Shown here piece by piece: positions 25,257 through 35,429 of a DNA stretch of 41,359 bases (positions are counted from its first letter, which is position 1; each line of letters opens with the position of its first letter). The position numbers and the translations under genes were made by a program. Below the pieces are notes generated by a model, which was not told the DNA's origin, searched no databases, and saw only the letters and a list, made by a program, of their open reading frames with translations. The stretch is from Actinomycetota bacterium (GTDB taxonomy: Bacteria; Actinomycetota; Acidimicrobiia; Acidimicrobiales; JAMCPL01). The stretch lies in the NCBI GenBank assembly GCA_023379675.1, contig JAMCPL010000029.1, positions 1 to 41,359 on the forward strand. The letters are read 5' to 3'.

Positions 25257-25601
25257 CGACTTCGCCGGTATACAAACGTTCACGCCAGCCAATCAATCCG
25301 GCCGGCCAATCCACTTCAGCATCATCACAACCACACAGTGCCAGGAAACGGCTCGTAATAATCTGATCCGACCGGCTAATCCACTTCACCGCTATCACCG
25401 TGCTAACCGGCAACCACTATGTCGTCATGAGATGGGCAGTAATCCACAAGCACGCCGCCAAGCGCTGCACGGGGATGATGGTTGATATGGTTATGTGAAA
25501 CTTGAAACCTGATGTTCACATTCCGGAATCATTCACGCAACACTCGATTGCTAGGGTGTGTCAATGATGGCTACGGTGATTGAGATGAGGAAAACCCACA
25601 C
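25257..25601. other. Intergenic region before amt with a direct repeat and a mini-ORF
   Basis: There is no normal gene in 345 nt. A 17-nt direct repeat with one mismatch, CCGGCYAATCCACTTCA, occurs at 25302-25318 and 25372-25388. A 13-codon frame (ATG 25564 to TGA 25605) overlaps the amt GTG start in a GTGA arrangement and has AGGGTG upstream. GlnR-like half-sites lie at 25504-25530. Confidence 0.5.
25504..25530 (+). promoter_or_regulatory. Candidate GlnR half-sites upstream of amt
   Basis: Three half-sites are spaced exactly 11 bp apart: GAAAC (25504-25508), TTCAC (25515-25519) and GAATC (25526-25530). The known actinobacterial GlnR box is GTNAC-n6-GNAAC. The first site is perfect and the other two each have one mismatch. 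A glnR-like gene is in the same cluster, which supports the reading. Confidence 0.35.
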
Positions 25602-27289
<1,688 letters not shown>

Positions 27290-27369
27290 ATTTGCGGTTG
27301 CGGCACTATCGGCAGATGCCATGCGACCATGCGAGTACCGGTAACGGCTGATGCCGGTCTCGATGCGGT

Positions 27370-27385
27370 GTAACATAATCGGAAA
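27370..27385 (+). promoter_or_regulatory. Candidate GlnR box upstream of glnA
   Basis: GTAAC-ATAATC-GGAAA lies 30 nt before the glnA ATG. Against GTNAC-n6-GNAAC the first half-site is perfect and the second differs only in its last base. A GlnR-like regulator is encoded about 1.4 kb downstream. Confidence 0.35.
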
Positions 27386-27414
27386 ACAATATACGGAAAG
27401 GACAGCAGGCACAA

Positions 27415-28893
27415 ATGCAACACAAGACCCCAGCGGAAGTATTAAGGCAGGTATCGGATATGGGTATCGAGATAGTGGACCTGCGGTTCTGCGATCTGCC
27501 CGGACTTATGCAGCACTTTTCGATTCCAGCACACGAGTTGACAGAATCATGTTTCGAGCATGGATTTGGGTTCGACCCCGTCGGTCGAACCTTGGCCGAC
27601 GCATCCATAGGGCGGGGCTTTGGATTTGATGGCTCATCCATCCGGGGATTCCAGTCCATCGAAGAGTCGGATATGCTGCTCCTGCCCGACCCAGATACGG
27701 CCGTAGTGGATCCTTTCAGGCAGCACCGCACGCTGAACCTGAACTGCTTTGTACGAGATCCGATCACTGGTGAAAGCTACTCCAGAGATCCCCGGCATGT
27801 AGCCAGGAAAGCAGAGCAGTACCTAGTGGACACCGGCATAGCTGATACTGTATATTTTGGGCCAGAGGCAGAGTTCTTCATCTTCTCCGACGTAAGGTTT
27901 CACCAGGATGCACACAGCTCCTCTTATTCAGTCGACTCGGAAGAAGGCATATGGAACTCCGGTAAGAATGAAGGTCCAAACCTGGGATACAAGACGCGCC
28001 ATAAGGAAGGCTATTTCCCGGTACCACCCTCCGATCATATGCAGGATCTTCGTTCAGAGATGATCCTGATAATGGAAAGCCTGGGCATAGAGATAGAGGT
28101 GCAGCACCACGAAGTCGCCACCGCTGGTCAAGCTGAGATAGACATGCGGTTCAGCCCCCTGCTGGATATGGCCGACAAGCTCATGCTCTACAAATATGTG
28201 GTCAAGTCGGTGGCTTGGCGGGCGGGGCTCACCGCCACCTTCATGCCCAAGCCACTCTTCGGAGACAACGGGTCCGGCATGCACGTACACCAGTCCCTAT
28301 GGAAGGATGGAGAGCCACTCTTCGCTGATGCTGGCGGGTATGGCGGTATATCCGAGATGGCACGCCACTATATCGGCGGCCTGCTCAAGCATGCCAGTTC
28401 CGTTCTGGCTTTTGCCGCGCCAACCACCAACTCCTACAAGCGTCTCGTCCCGGGATTCGAGGCACCGGTCAACCTGGTCTACTCGCAACGCAACAGATCG
28501 GCAGCCTGCCGTATTCCTATGTACTCGCCATCGCCAAAAGCAAAGCGAGTTGAATTCAGATGTCCTGACCCTACGTGCAATCCCTACCTTGCCTTTCCGG
28601 CGATGCTGATGGCCGGTCTGGATGGGATAAGAAACAAGATCGAGCCAGGAGAACCTTTCGATGTCGACCTGTACGGACTCCGGCCAGAAGAATTGGCCAA
28701 GATCCCACAGGTACCGTCCTCGCTGGAAGAAGCACTCAGTGCGCTCGAAAACGATAACGACTACCTGAAAGAAGGCAATGTATTCACTGACGACCTGATA
28801 GAGACATGGCTGGTTCACAAGAGGGAGAACGAGGTGGACGAGTTGCGCCTACGCCCGCACCCCTGGGAGTTCCATCTCTACTACGACTCCTGA
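27415..28893 (+). CDS. glnA: Glutamine synthetase type I (adenylylatable form)
   Basis: A 492-aa GSI enzyme making glutamine from glutamate, ammonia and ATP. Signatures are [21 protein letters not shown], the ammonium/ATP region [32 protein letters not shown] and NRSAACRIP. Tyr420 in DLYGLRPEE corresponds to the adenylylated Tyr (NLYDLPPEE) of GSI-beta, so control by GlnE-type adenylylation is likely. The gene follows amt-glnK, and its own upstream region holds a GlnR-like box. A hairpin at 28993-29028 separates it from convergent glnR. Confidence 0.96.
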   Translation: MQHKTPAEVLRQVSDMGIEIVDLRFCDLPGLMQHFSIPAHELTESCFEHGFGFDPVGRTLADASIGRGFGFDGSSIRGFQSIEESDMLLLPDPDTAVVDPFRQHRTLNLNCFVRDPITGESYSRDPRHVARKAEQYLVDTGIADTVYFGPEAEFFIFSDVRFHQDAHSSSYSVDSEEGIWNSGKNEGPNLGYKTRHKEGYFPVPPSDHMQDLRSEMILIMESLGIEIEVQHHEVATAGQAEIDMRFSPLLDMADKLMLYKYVVKSVAWRAGLTATFMPKPLFGDNGSGMHVHQSLWKDGEPLFADAGGYGGISEMARHYIGGLLKHASSVLAFAAPTTNSYKRLVPGFEAPVNLVYSQRNRSAACRIPMYSPSPKAKRVEFRCPDPTCNPYLAFPAMLMAGLDGIRNKIEPGEPFDVDLYGLRPEELAKIPQVPSSLEEALSALENDNDYLKEGNVFTDDLIETWLVHKRENEVDELRLRPHPWEFHLYYDS

Positions 28894-28992
28894 TACGTGC
28901 AGCGCACGACCGCAGCACGATCCAATGTACCGGACCTGTGGCTTGCGATGATCGGTTACATACTGGCGCCGGCTACACAGGGTGGTGCTGGC

Positions 28993-29028
28993 CCGAGGCA
29001 TCGAATCCTGATCGGTCCGGTGCCTCGG
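28993..29028. terminator. Hairpin between convergent glnA and glnR
   Basis: CCGAGGCA (28993-29000) pairs perfectly with TGCCTCGG (29021-29028) across a 20-nt loop, ending exactly where the glnR stop begins. No long T-run follows on either strand. It could serve as a bidirectional terminator for the two facing genes. Confidence 0.4.
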
Positions 29029-29793
29029 CTATCTGGCAGTCCTGGATGTAAGCATGTAGCCCACCGATCTTATAGTGCTGATCATATTCGCGTGCCTGTC
29101 TCCCATCTTGAAGCGTAGACGCCGGATGTGGACATCTACAGTACGGGCACCGCCGTAATAGTCGTATCCCCAGACACGCGTGAGCAGCGCATCGCGGCTG
29201 AACACCCTCTCTGGATTGGAGGCAAGAAAAGCAAGCAGCTTGTATTCCATGTAGGTGAGATCCAGCACATGCCCGTTGACTGCCGCCTGGTAACTGTCCA
29301 GATTGATGTCGAGCGGTCCGTAATGCAGGATGCGAGTACCCTCTCCCGACCCGGCCAGCGGATGGAACAGCAACCTGACCCGCATGCCGATCTCGTCCCG
29401 ATCCGACTCCAGCAGGCACCAGTCGTCGAACAGGCCCCTGACCCGTTCGAGCCAGTCCACCTGCGACCTTGAAACCACGAGGAAGACCGGCACTCCAGCG
29501 GTACCGCCACCTTGCGGAATCCCGCCAGAGTCATTCCCAGCGGTACCGACTGAGCCAGCAGGAGCATCTGCGCCTCGCTGCATGCTGCCCAACTTCACGG
29601 CACGGAGTACGGGCAAGCTGGATTCAGGATCCTCCACCATGGATACGATCGCACCCGCATAAGACCCCGGCACCGGCAGGTACGCTGCGCTACTGATGGC
29701 CTGCAGCACAAGGCCGGCGGCCTGAGCTGGGCCTGACACGGTTGCAGGAGGTAGGTCCGGAAAGCAGGCTATCGGGCCAGGCGATTGGTCCAT
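29029..29793 (-). CDS. glnR: GlnR-like OmpR-family nitrogen regulator
   Basis: A 254-aa protein whose C-terminal winged helix is very close to actinobacterial GlnR: VLDLTYMEYKLLAFLASNPERVFSR is followed by VWGYDYYGGARTVDVHIRRLR, of which VWGYDYYGG and RTVDVHIRRLR are diagnostic. The N-terminal half is an atypical receiver-like region interrupted by a Gly/Ser-rich insert at about residues 72-103. No ordinary DD...D...K phospho-site is visible; GlnR itself is an orphan regulator that works without phosphorylation. It lies between the two glutamine synthetase genes, opposite amt-glnK-glnA. It probably controls amt and glnA and perhaps the GlnA2-type gene. The start is not certain. Confidence 0.8.
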   Translation of the reverse strand: MDQSPGPIACFPDLPPATVSGPAQAAGLVLQAISSAAYLPVPGSYAGAIVSMVEDPESSLPVLRAVKLGSMQRGADAPAGSVGTAGNDSGGIPQGGGTAGVPVFLVVSRSQVDWLERVRGLFDDWCLLESDRDEIGMRVRLLFHPLAGSGEGTRILHYGPLDINLDSYQAAVNGHVLDLTYMEYKLLAFLASNPERVFSRDALLTRVWGYDYYGGARTVDVHIRRLRFKMGDRHANMISTIRSVGYMLTSRTAR

Positions 29794-30014
29794 CAGACGA
29801 CTACCCCCTGGCGCCGATCTCGCCGGTCATCCAAAACGCCGCCCGCGGGTACTGGGCGCCACCCCATTCCAATACCTGGTTGCGTCATGCCCACGGAGCC
29901 TATACATGGTTGCCACGGGGAAACGCCGTGGAGACGGCTCTGCTCATCATCACGCCTACCAGTACTGGCATCAGGCACGTCCGCAACCTAGTACATGCAC
30001 AGCGCACGCAGGCA

Positions 30015-31445
30015 TCAGAGTATTTTCAGGTACTTGTCCAACTCGAACTCACTTACATGCTCCCTGAAAACATGCCACTCTTCGAGCTTATTGCGTATAA
30101 ACCATTCGAATGCGTGAGCACCGACCGTGTCCACCACCAGTTGCGAATTCTCCATGAGCGACACGGCCTCGAACAGATTGTGCGGCAACTGGACAACCCC
30201 CATGGTCTCGAGGTCCCTGGCCGAAAGATCGAAGAGATTGACGGCGGTTTCGGGCGGCAACTCGTAACCCTCTTCCAACCCTTTCATACCCGCCGCGAGG
30301 ATAAGGGCAAAGGACAGGTAGGGATTGCATGCAGAATCTATCGCCCTGTACTCGATACGGGTGGTATCGGGCTTGGTCCTCCTGATGACGGGCACCCTGA
30401 TAAGTGCGGATCTATTGTTGCGCGCCCACGAGACATGAGCAGGCGCCTCGTAACCTGGTACAAGGCGCTTATAGGAATTGACCCACTGGTTGGTGACGGC
30501 TGTAATTTCGGGCGCATGCCTGAGCAGCCCAGCCACAAAACCCTTTGCCACCTGCGACAACCCAATAGGATCATTGGGATCGTAAAAGGCATTCGACTCA
30601 CCATCGAAGAGAGACAAGTGCGTATGCATGCCTGATCCCTGTACGCCCGAAAGCGGCTTGGGCATGAAACTGGCCAGCACCCCATGGCGAAGGGCAATCT
30701 CTTTGATGATCATCCTCGTGGTCATGACGGTATCAGCCATGGTAAGTGCATCGGTATAACGCAGGTCGATCTCGTACTGGCCAGGAGCATCCTCATGCTG
30801 GGTATGCTCCACCGGGATACCCATCTCTTCCAATGCCTGTATGCTCCCGCGCCTCAGATCGCCGCAGAGCTCAGCAGCAGTCAGGTCAAAATATGAGCCG
30901 CTGTCAATTGGGTGCGGATAGCTGCCATTTGGGCCCTCGCCAATGTCCCCGTCGGCGAAATAAAAGAACTCAATCTCAGGCCCCACGAAAAAGTCATAGC
31001 CGGCAGCGCGAGCCCGTCGAATGGTGCGCCGCAACACTTCTCTGGGACTCCCCTCGAATGGCGTACCATCAGGATTGGCGATATCGCAAAACATCCTCGC
31101 CGTAAGCGAACCTCCGTCATCCCACGGCAGGAGTTCAAATGTACTTGGATCAGGGTGAGCAACCATGTCACTCTCCTGTACCCTGCTGAACCCGTCCACA
31201 GCCGAACCGTCAAACGTCATGCCATCAGCTAGTGCTCCCTCCACCTCCGCTGGTGCGATGCTGAACGCCTTGAGCGTGCCGAGGACATCAGTGAACCATA
31301 GTTGTACGAATTGCACGCCACGCTCTTCTACGGTCTTAATAACGTACTGCGCACCGGATTCGTCTTCAACCTGGGATTCCCCCACCGGCATCGCCTGCTC
31401 GCCTATGTATCCGGCGCCCGCCTGGCCGCCATGATCAACCATCAC
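30015..31445 (-). CDS. glnA2: Glutamine synthetase-like protein, GlnA2 type
   Basis: A 476-aa GSI-fold enzyme close to mycobacterial GlnA2: VQFVQLWFTDVLGTLK, MTFDGSAVDGFSRVQESD, VAHPDPSTFELLPW, MPKPLSGVQGSGMHTHLSLF and [14 protein letters not shown]. The catalytic framework is kept, so glutamine synthesis or a related gamma-glutamyl ligation is possible. The adenylylation Tyr is replaced by Phe405 (NLFDLSARD), so GlnE cannot act there. The frame opens with GTG at 31445. ATG at 31442 and ATG at 31391 (MPVGESQ) are alternatives, and the last fits family length best. Upstream are repeats of ATGAGGTA. It is in the nitrogen cluster, 220 nt before glnR. Confidence 0.88.
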   Translation of the reverse strand: MMVDHGGQAGAGYIGEQAMPVGESQVEDESGAQYVIKTVEERGVQFVQLWFTDVLGTLKAFSIAPAEVEGALADGMTFDGSAVDGFSRVQESDMVAHPDPSTFELLPWDDGGSLTARMFCDIANPDGTPFEGSPREVLRRTIRRARAAGYDFFVGPEIEFFYFADGDIGEGPNGSYPHPIDSGSYFDLTAAELCGDLRRGSIQALEEMGIPVEHTQHEDAPGQYEIDLRYTDALTMADTVMTTRMIIKEIALRHGVLASFMPKPLSGVQGSGMHTHLSLFDGESNAFYDPNDPIGLSQVAKGFVAGLLRHAPEITAVTNQWVNSYKRLVPGYEAPAHVSWARNNRSALIRVPVIRRTKPDTTRIEYRAIDSACNPYLSFALILAAGMKGLEEGYELPPETAVNLFDLSARDLETMGVVQLPHNLFEAVSLMENSQLVVDTVGAHAFEWFIRNKLEEWHVFREHVSEFELDKYLKIL

Positions 31446-31502
31446 CTCATTACCTCATTACCTCATCGCCCGCATAGACACATCGCCCGCATCAGCTCAT
31501 CA
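31444..31502. repeat. Short direct repeats upstream of the GlnA2-type gene
   Basis: The plus strand reads ACCTCATT three times in a row, ending ACCTCAT, at about 31444-31467. After it CATCGCCCGCAT occurs twice (about 31465-31476 and 31482-31493). On the gene's strand this places repeated AGGT motifs directly before the start codons. Confidence 0.55.
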
Positions 31503-31558
31503 CTTGCGTCAAGCCCGTAACCGCTGCGAACTACCGCGTCCGGAAAACCACACGAGGG

Positions 31559-32464
31559 TCAAAATCCAGGCATCCCTGGCAACAGGCTCGGGTAATTGGC
31601 AAAAAGCTCACCCTTACGCGCCGCCAATTCGCTCGGTGTCCACATGGAATCTTGCTTTATCTCGCCAGCCGGCGTGAATCCCTGCATAACCGTCACCTCG
31701 CCGCCGTACACCACGAAAATCTGCCCACTTACGTCAATGGCCAGATCTGACGCCAGGAATACAGCCATTGGGGCAACGTTGGTAGGAGCATAGGCGTCGA
31801 ATTTGCCGTCACCGGGGTCGCTGAACGCACCAAACAGATTCTCGGTCATCCTGGTCCTAGCCCTAGGAGCAATCGCGTTGACCCTTACGCCGTATCGTTG
31901 GAGCTCACGTGCCATCACCCATGTCAAGGAGGCAATGCCAGCCTTGGCCGCCGAATAGTTGGCCTGGCCTGGGTTACCGTAGATACCCGATTCTGAGGTG
32001 GTATTCACGATAGCCGCCTTCACCTCTTCGCCGGCTTTTGAGCGCTCGCGCCAGTAGGCGGCAGCATGGCGGGACATGGCAAAGTGGCCCTTCAGGTGCA
32101 CCCTGATCACGTCGTCCCAATCGGACTCGTCTATGTTGAAACTCATCTTGTCACGCAGGATCCCTGCGTTGTTGATTACGATATCCAGCTTGCCCCATGT
32201 GGATACAGCCTGGTCGACAAGGCTCTTTGCACCATCCCATGAGCTTATGTCGTCGGCATTGATTACCGCTTCACCGCCCTTGGCCTGGATGCCATCCACT
32301 GTCTGCTGCGCAGGACTCTTGTCCCCACCCGCGCCGGTCACGTCAGCACCGAGGTCGTTTACAATGACCTTCGCTCCCTCAGATGCGAGCAACATTGCTT
32401 CTCCCCGCCCTATGCCACGTCCAGCACCGGTAACTATTGCAACCTTGCCGTCCAATATGCCCAT
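31559..32464 (-). CDS. Short-chain dehydrogenase/reductase
   Basis: A 301-aa classical SDR. The nucleotide motif is TGAGRGIG at 12-19, then INNAG at about 97-101, and the catalytic set Ser157, Tyr170 and Lys174 in NTTSESG and YSAAK. The N-terminus (GKVAIVTGAGRGIGRGEAMLLASEGAKVIVNDLG, of which VNDLG is typical) and the 40-residue C-terminal extension resemble the dehydrogenase part of multifunctional fatty-acid-oxidation enzymes, so a 3-hydroxyacyl-CoA or similar substrate is likely but unproven. GGAGG 7 nt before the ATG sets the start. It diverges from the MurT-GatD fusion, and a 23-bp palindrome lies in the shared promoter region. Confidence 0.88.
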   Translation of the reverse strand: MGILDGKVAIVTGAGRGIGRGEAMLLASEGAKVIVNDLGADVTGAGGDKSPAQQTVDGIQAKGGEAVINADDISSWDGAKSLVDQAVSTWGKLDIVINNAGILRDKMSFNIDESDWDDVIRVHLKGHFAMSRHAAAYWRERSKAGEEVKAAIVNTTSESGIYGNPGQANYSAAKAGIASLTWVMARELQRYGVRVNAIAPRARTRMTENLFGAFSDPGDGKFDAYAPTNVAPMAVFLASDLAIDVSGQIFVVYGGEVTVMQGFTPAGEIKQDSMWTPSELAARKGELFANYPSLLPGMPGF

Positions 32465-32490
32465 ATGAGAACCTCCTATACCATTACAAT

Positions 32491-32513
32491 GTCATACACT
32501 AGGTGAGTATGAC
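32491..32513. promoter_or_regulatory. 23-bp palindromic operator between the SDR and murT-gatD
   Basis: The arms GTCATACAC and GAGTATGAC match as inverted repeats at 8 of 9 positions, with a perfect 7-bp GTCATAC/GTATGAC, around TAGGT. The palindrome covers both possible start codons of the plus-strand gene (32503, 32509) and lies 26 nt before the SDR gene. Size and symmetry suit a dimeric repressor such as a TetR-family protein. No such regulator gene is in the window. Confidence 0.5.
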
Positions 32514-35244
32514 AATATCGCAAACTCCCCGCGCCAAGCAAAGGCCAGGCACATGGCCAGCATCCAGGCTTAGTGTAGGCCTCGTGAACCGCCGGACTCT
32601 TTCCACCGGGCTCGCGAGAATGGTAGCACGGGCTTCGAGGACGCTTCATCTTGGCTCGGGCTCCGTCATAGGTGGAAGGATCGCTCTTCTGATCCACCCG
32701 GAACTACTTGTTCAGCTGGCATCAGGAAAGCAAGTGGCGCTCGTAAGCGGTACAAATGGGAAGACGACCACCACGCGAATGATCGCATGTGCGCTCCAGA
32801 TGGGCGAGATGCAATGCGATGATGGCGCTGGTAGTGGAGCAAGTACCGCCATCGCCCAGCACGAGGTGGCGACTTCCGTGTCAGGATCCAACCTTCCTGC
32901 AGGAATTACTGCGGCCCTGATCGATTCGCCGCATGCCACTTCGGCGGTACTGGAAGTCGACGAGGGATACCTGCCGGAGGTCATGCGCCAGACCTGTCCC
33001 CGTGTAATCGCACTGCTTAACCTTTCCCGAGATCAGCTGGACAGAGTCAACGAGGTCAGGATGACCGCTCAAAAGTGGAAGGCCGCCCTTGCTCGGACAC
33101 GAGACGCAGGCCACGAGCCGGTAGTCATTGCAAATTGCGATGACCCCATGGTCACTTGGGCAGCATGTGATACCTCTGCATCCAAGATCGTATGGGTTGC
33201 AGCTGGCCAGAGATGGCTATCCGACGCTGCAAGCTGTCCGGAATGCGCAAGCAGGATTGTGTTCTCGAGCAATGACGCATGGGCATGCTCCTGCGGTTTT
33301 CGCAGACCGGAACCTTCCGTATCGTTATACGATAATTACATGGTGACCCGAGACGGCCGCCAGGTAGCACTACGGACATCCCTACCGGGAGACTTCAACC
33401 GTTCCAATGCGGCGGTGGCTGCCACGGCTGCATCATTCATGGGCATTGATGAAGACCGTGCCATGGAAAGCATCTCCCGCCTCCAGTCGGTAGAGGGAAG
33501 GTTCAGCGTGACCAATCTGAGGATAGTTTCCAATCCTTCCCGCGAGGCAAACGTGAAGATGATGCTCGCGAAGAACCCCGCCGGCTGGCGGGAGATGCTC
33601 GATCTCGTAGACGGTGGATCTGGCCCGGTTGTGATCGGGATCAATGCGAAAACTGCGGACGGGCTCGACCCGTCGTGGCTGTGGGACGTGCCTTTCGAGC
33701 TTCTCTCAGGACGCTATGTAGTTGCAACCGGGCAGCGCTGCCTGGATATGGCCGTGCGTCTCTCTTACGCTGGTGTCAGACACGACTGCGAGCCTGACCA
33801 GTTGAAGGCTCTCGCACTCTCGGCATCTGCCGCGTCATCTATAGACTATATCGGCAACTATACCGCCTTCCAGGGATTACGCAAGACGCTTGCAGCCGAT
33901 CCAGCCTTGATCCTGGAGAATACCCGGACGAGTCGACATGGTAATGTTACGGCATCCAAAGCATCAGGAACGTACCCCCAGTCACAGCTACGGATTGCTC
34001 TCCTGTACCCTGACATTCTTGGAACATACGGAGACGGAGGCAACGCCATAGTGCTGGCTGAACGGGCTGCATGCCAGGGCGTGACGGCGGAGATTGTCTA
34101 CGTCACCTCAGGCACGCCCGTGCCGGCACAATGCGACATTTATTGTATTGGCGGCGGAGAGGATGCGCCGCAGGCTTATGCCGCCCAATTGCTGCGTGCG
34201 CCGCAGGCATCCAAGGCCCTGCAGCGTGCCCTGTCGGGAGGCGCGGCCGTACTGGCGGTCTGTGCCGGGTATCAGATTCTAGGTGAGGCTTTCCCCGGAC
34301 CGGGAGGCACGCCGCTGGCAGGCGCCGACCTAATACCGGCCATCACAGTTGCTACCAGCTCCAAGAGGGCAGTAGGCGAGATCCTTGCCACGCTCAATAC
34401 AGCGGCTTTCCCGGACCATCGTTTCCACGGAGATGGCAGTCCCCCTAGCACCCGGATGCGTAACTATACCAGCTCAAGGCACATCAGCCACTCATCCGTA
34501 CTGAAACCCATTCCATCTGTGAATACGCCTCCACGGTCCATGCATCACGGCTATTCCGCTCACATGCCAACCGCCATACGCCTTGCCGCATTAGGGGCAA
34601 CGAGATGGCCAGCGCTCTCGCACATAGATCATATCCTGACCGGCTTCGAGAACCACTCTGGCAGGACCATAATCGGATCAGAAGCGCAACCGCTCGGGTT
34701 GGTACATGCAGGCATAGGCAATGGGTTTCCAGCCAACCGGGGGCACTTGACCAGCCACGGCATATTGTCGAGCAACGCTGCCACCACTGACCCAGGCTAC
34801 GGCCTCGGTACACAAAACAGATGCTCCACTGATGCTGTCCATATCATGAAGGTGGCACGCTACCACCATGAGGGAATTGTCTACGGAAAGATCATCGGTA
34901 CATACCTTCACGGACCGGTGCTGGCGAGGAACCCCGAACTTGCCAATATCATCCTGGAACTTGCCACCCGCCGCAGCATCGCTCCTTCTCTCGATATGCA
35001 GGCAGCAAGCACGTATACCAGCATGCAGCCGGTACGGGATGCCGCAACAGGTAGGGGCATCCCAGCAGGTGTAAGGGCAGGCGCAGACAGTATGTCATCG
35101 ATGCCGTCGGGATCAAGATCAGCAGCAAGTGTAGGGGCCCGCAGCACCTTACAACTGGAACAGGAGTCGGCCGCACTTCGCCATGAACGGATAAAAGCCT
35201 GCCTGGGGCTGGCCTCGTTGCTTCGAGCGATACGAATATGGTAG
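32503..35244 (+). CDS. MurT-GatD fusion: lipid II isoglutaminyl synthase in one chain
   Basis: A 913-aa fusion of two normally separate subunits. Residues 1-470 are MurT: P-loop SGTNGKTTTT at 82-91, VLEVDEGYLPEV, NLSRDQLDRVNEV, and a Cys4 zinc ribbon at 245, 248, 262 and 264 inserted in the Mur-ligase fold. Residues from about 496 are GatD, a CobB/CobQ-type glutamine amidotransferase: LRIALLYPD, Cys587 in AVCAGYQILG, LTGFENHSGRT, and His803 in GTYLHGP. Together they amidate the D-Glu alpha-carboxylate of lipid II. The GatD half has insertions of about 80 and 50 residues and a 100-residue C-terminal extension. The frame starts at GTG 32503 or ATG 32509; TACACT lies 8 nt before the ATG. Confidence 0.88.
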   Translation: MSMTISQTPRAKQRPGTWPASRLSVGLVNRRTLSTGLARMVARASRTLHLGSGSVIGGRIALLIHPELLVQLASGKQVALVSGTNGKTTTTRMIACALQMGEMQCDDGAGSGASTAIAQHEVATSVSGSNLPAGITAALIDSPHATSAVLEVDEGYLPEVMRQTCPRVIALLNLSRDQLDRVNEVRMTAQKWKAALARTRDAGHEPVVIANCDDPMVTWAACDTSASKIVWVAAGQRWLSDAASCPECASRIVFSSNDAWACSCGFRRPEPSVSLYDNYMVTRDGRQVALRTSLPGDFNRSNAAVAATAASFMGIDEDRAMESISRLQSVEGRFSVTNLRIVSNPSREANVKMMLAKNPAGWREMLDLVDGGSGPVVIGINAKTADGLDPSWLWDVPFELLSGRYVVATGQRCLDMAVRLSYAGVRHDCEPDQLKALALSASAASSIDYIGNYTAFQGLRKTLAADPALILENTRTSRHGNVTASKASGTYPQSQLRIALLYPDILGTYGDGGNAIVLAERAACQGVTAEIVYVTSGTPVPAQCDIYCIGGGEDAPQAYAAQLLRAPQASKALQRALSGGAAVLAVCAGYQILGEAFPGPGGTPLAGADLIPAITVATSSKRAVGEILATLNTAAFPDHRFHGDGSPPSTRMRNYTSSRHISHSSVLKPIPSVNTPPRSMHHGYSAHMPTAIRLAALGATRWPALSHIDHILTGFENHSGRTIIGSEAQPLGLVHAGIGNGFPANRGHLTSHGILSSNAATTDPGYGLGTQNRCSTDAVHIMKVARYHHEGIVYGKIIGTYLHGPVLARNPELANIILELATRRSIAPSLDMQAASTYTSMQPVRDAATGRGIPAGVRAGADSMSSMPSGSRSAASVGARSTLQLEQESAALRHERIKACLGLASLLRAIRIW

Positions 35245-35339
35245 TGTCTCATCCGATGGCCTGGATCCTTCAGAGATCTTGATCATTCTGTGCTCATCCA
35301 GGGCATAGAGGATGAAGGTTTCCATGCCTGTTGCAACTG

Positions 35340-35368
35340 TTGGAAATTTTGGAAATTAAAGTTATGTT
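35340..35368 (+). promoter_or_regulatory. Promoter of the lipoprotein gene
   Basis: TTGGAA (35340-35345), exactly 17 nt, then TATGTT (35363-35368). The region also holds TTGGAAATT and ATGTTGCC each as two close copies. Confidence 0.5.
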
Positions 35369-35429
35369 GCCATGTTGCCACCACAGTGGAAGGCTGGCCG
35401 GAACACCAGAGAAGGAGGAAACACCAGAG

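Noticed and set aside
29742-30635. 297-codon plus-strand frame
   Set aside because: It lies antisense to the well-supported GlnA2-type gene and glnR, and its translation has no recognisable family.
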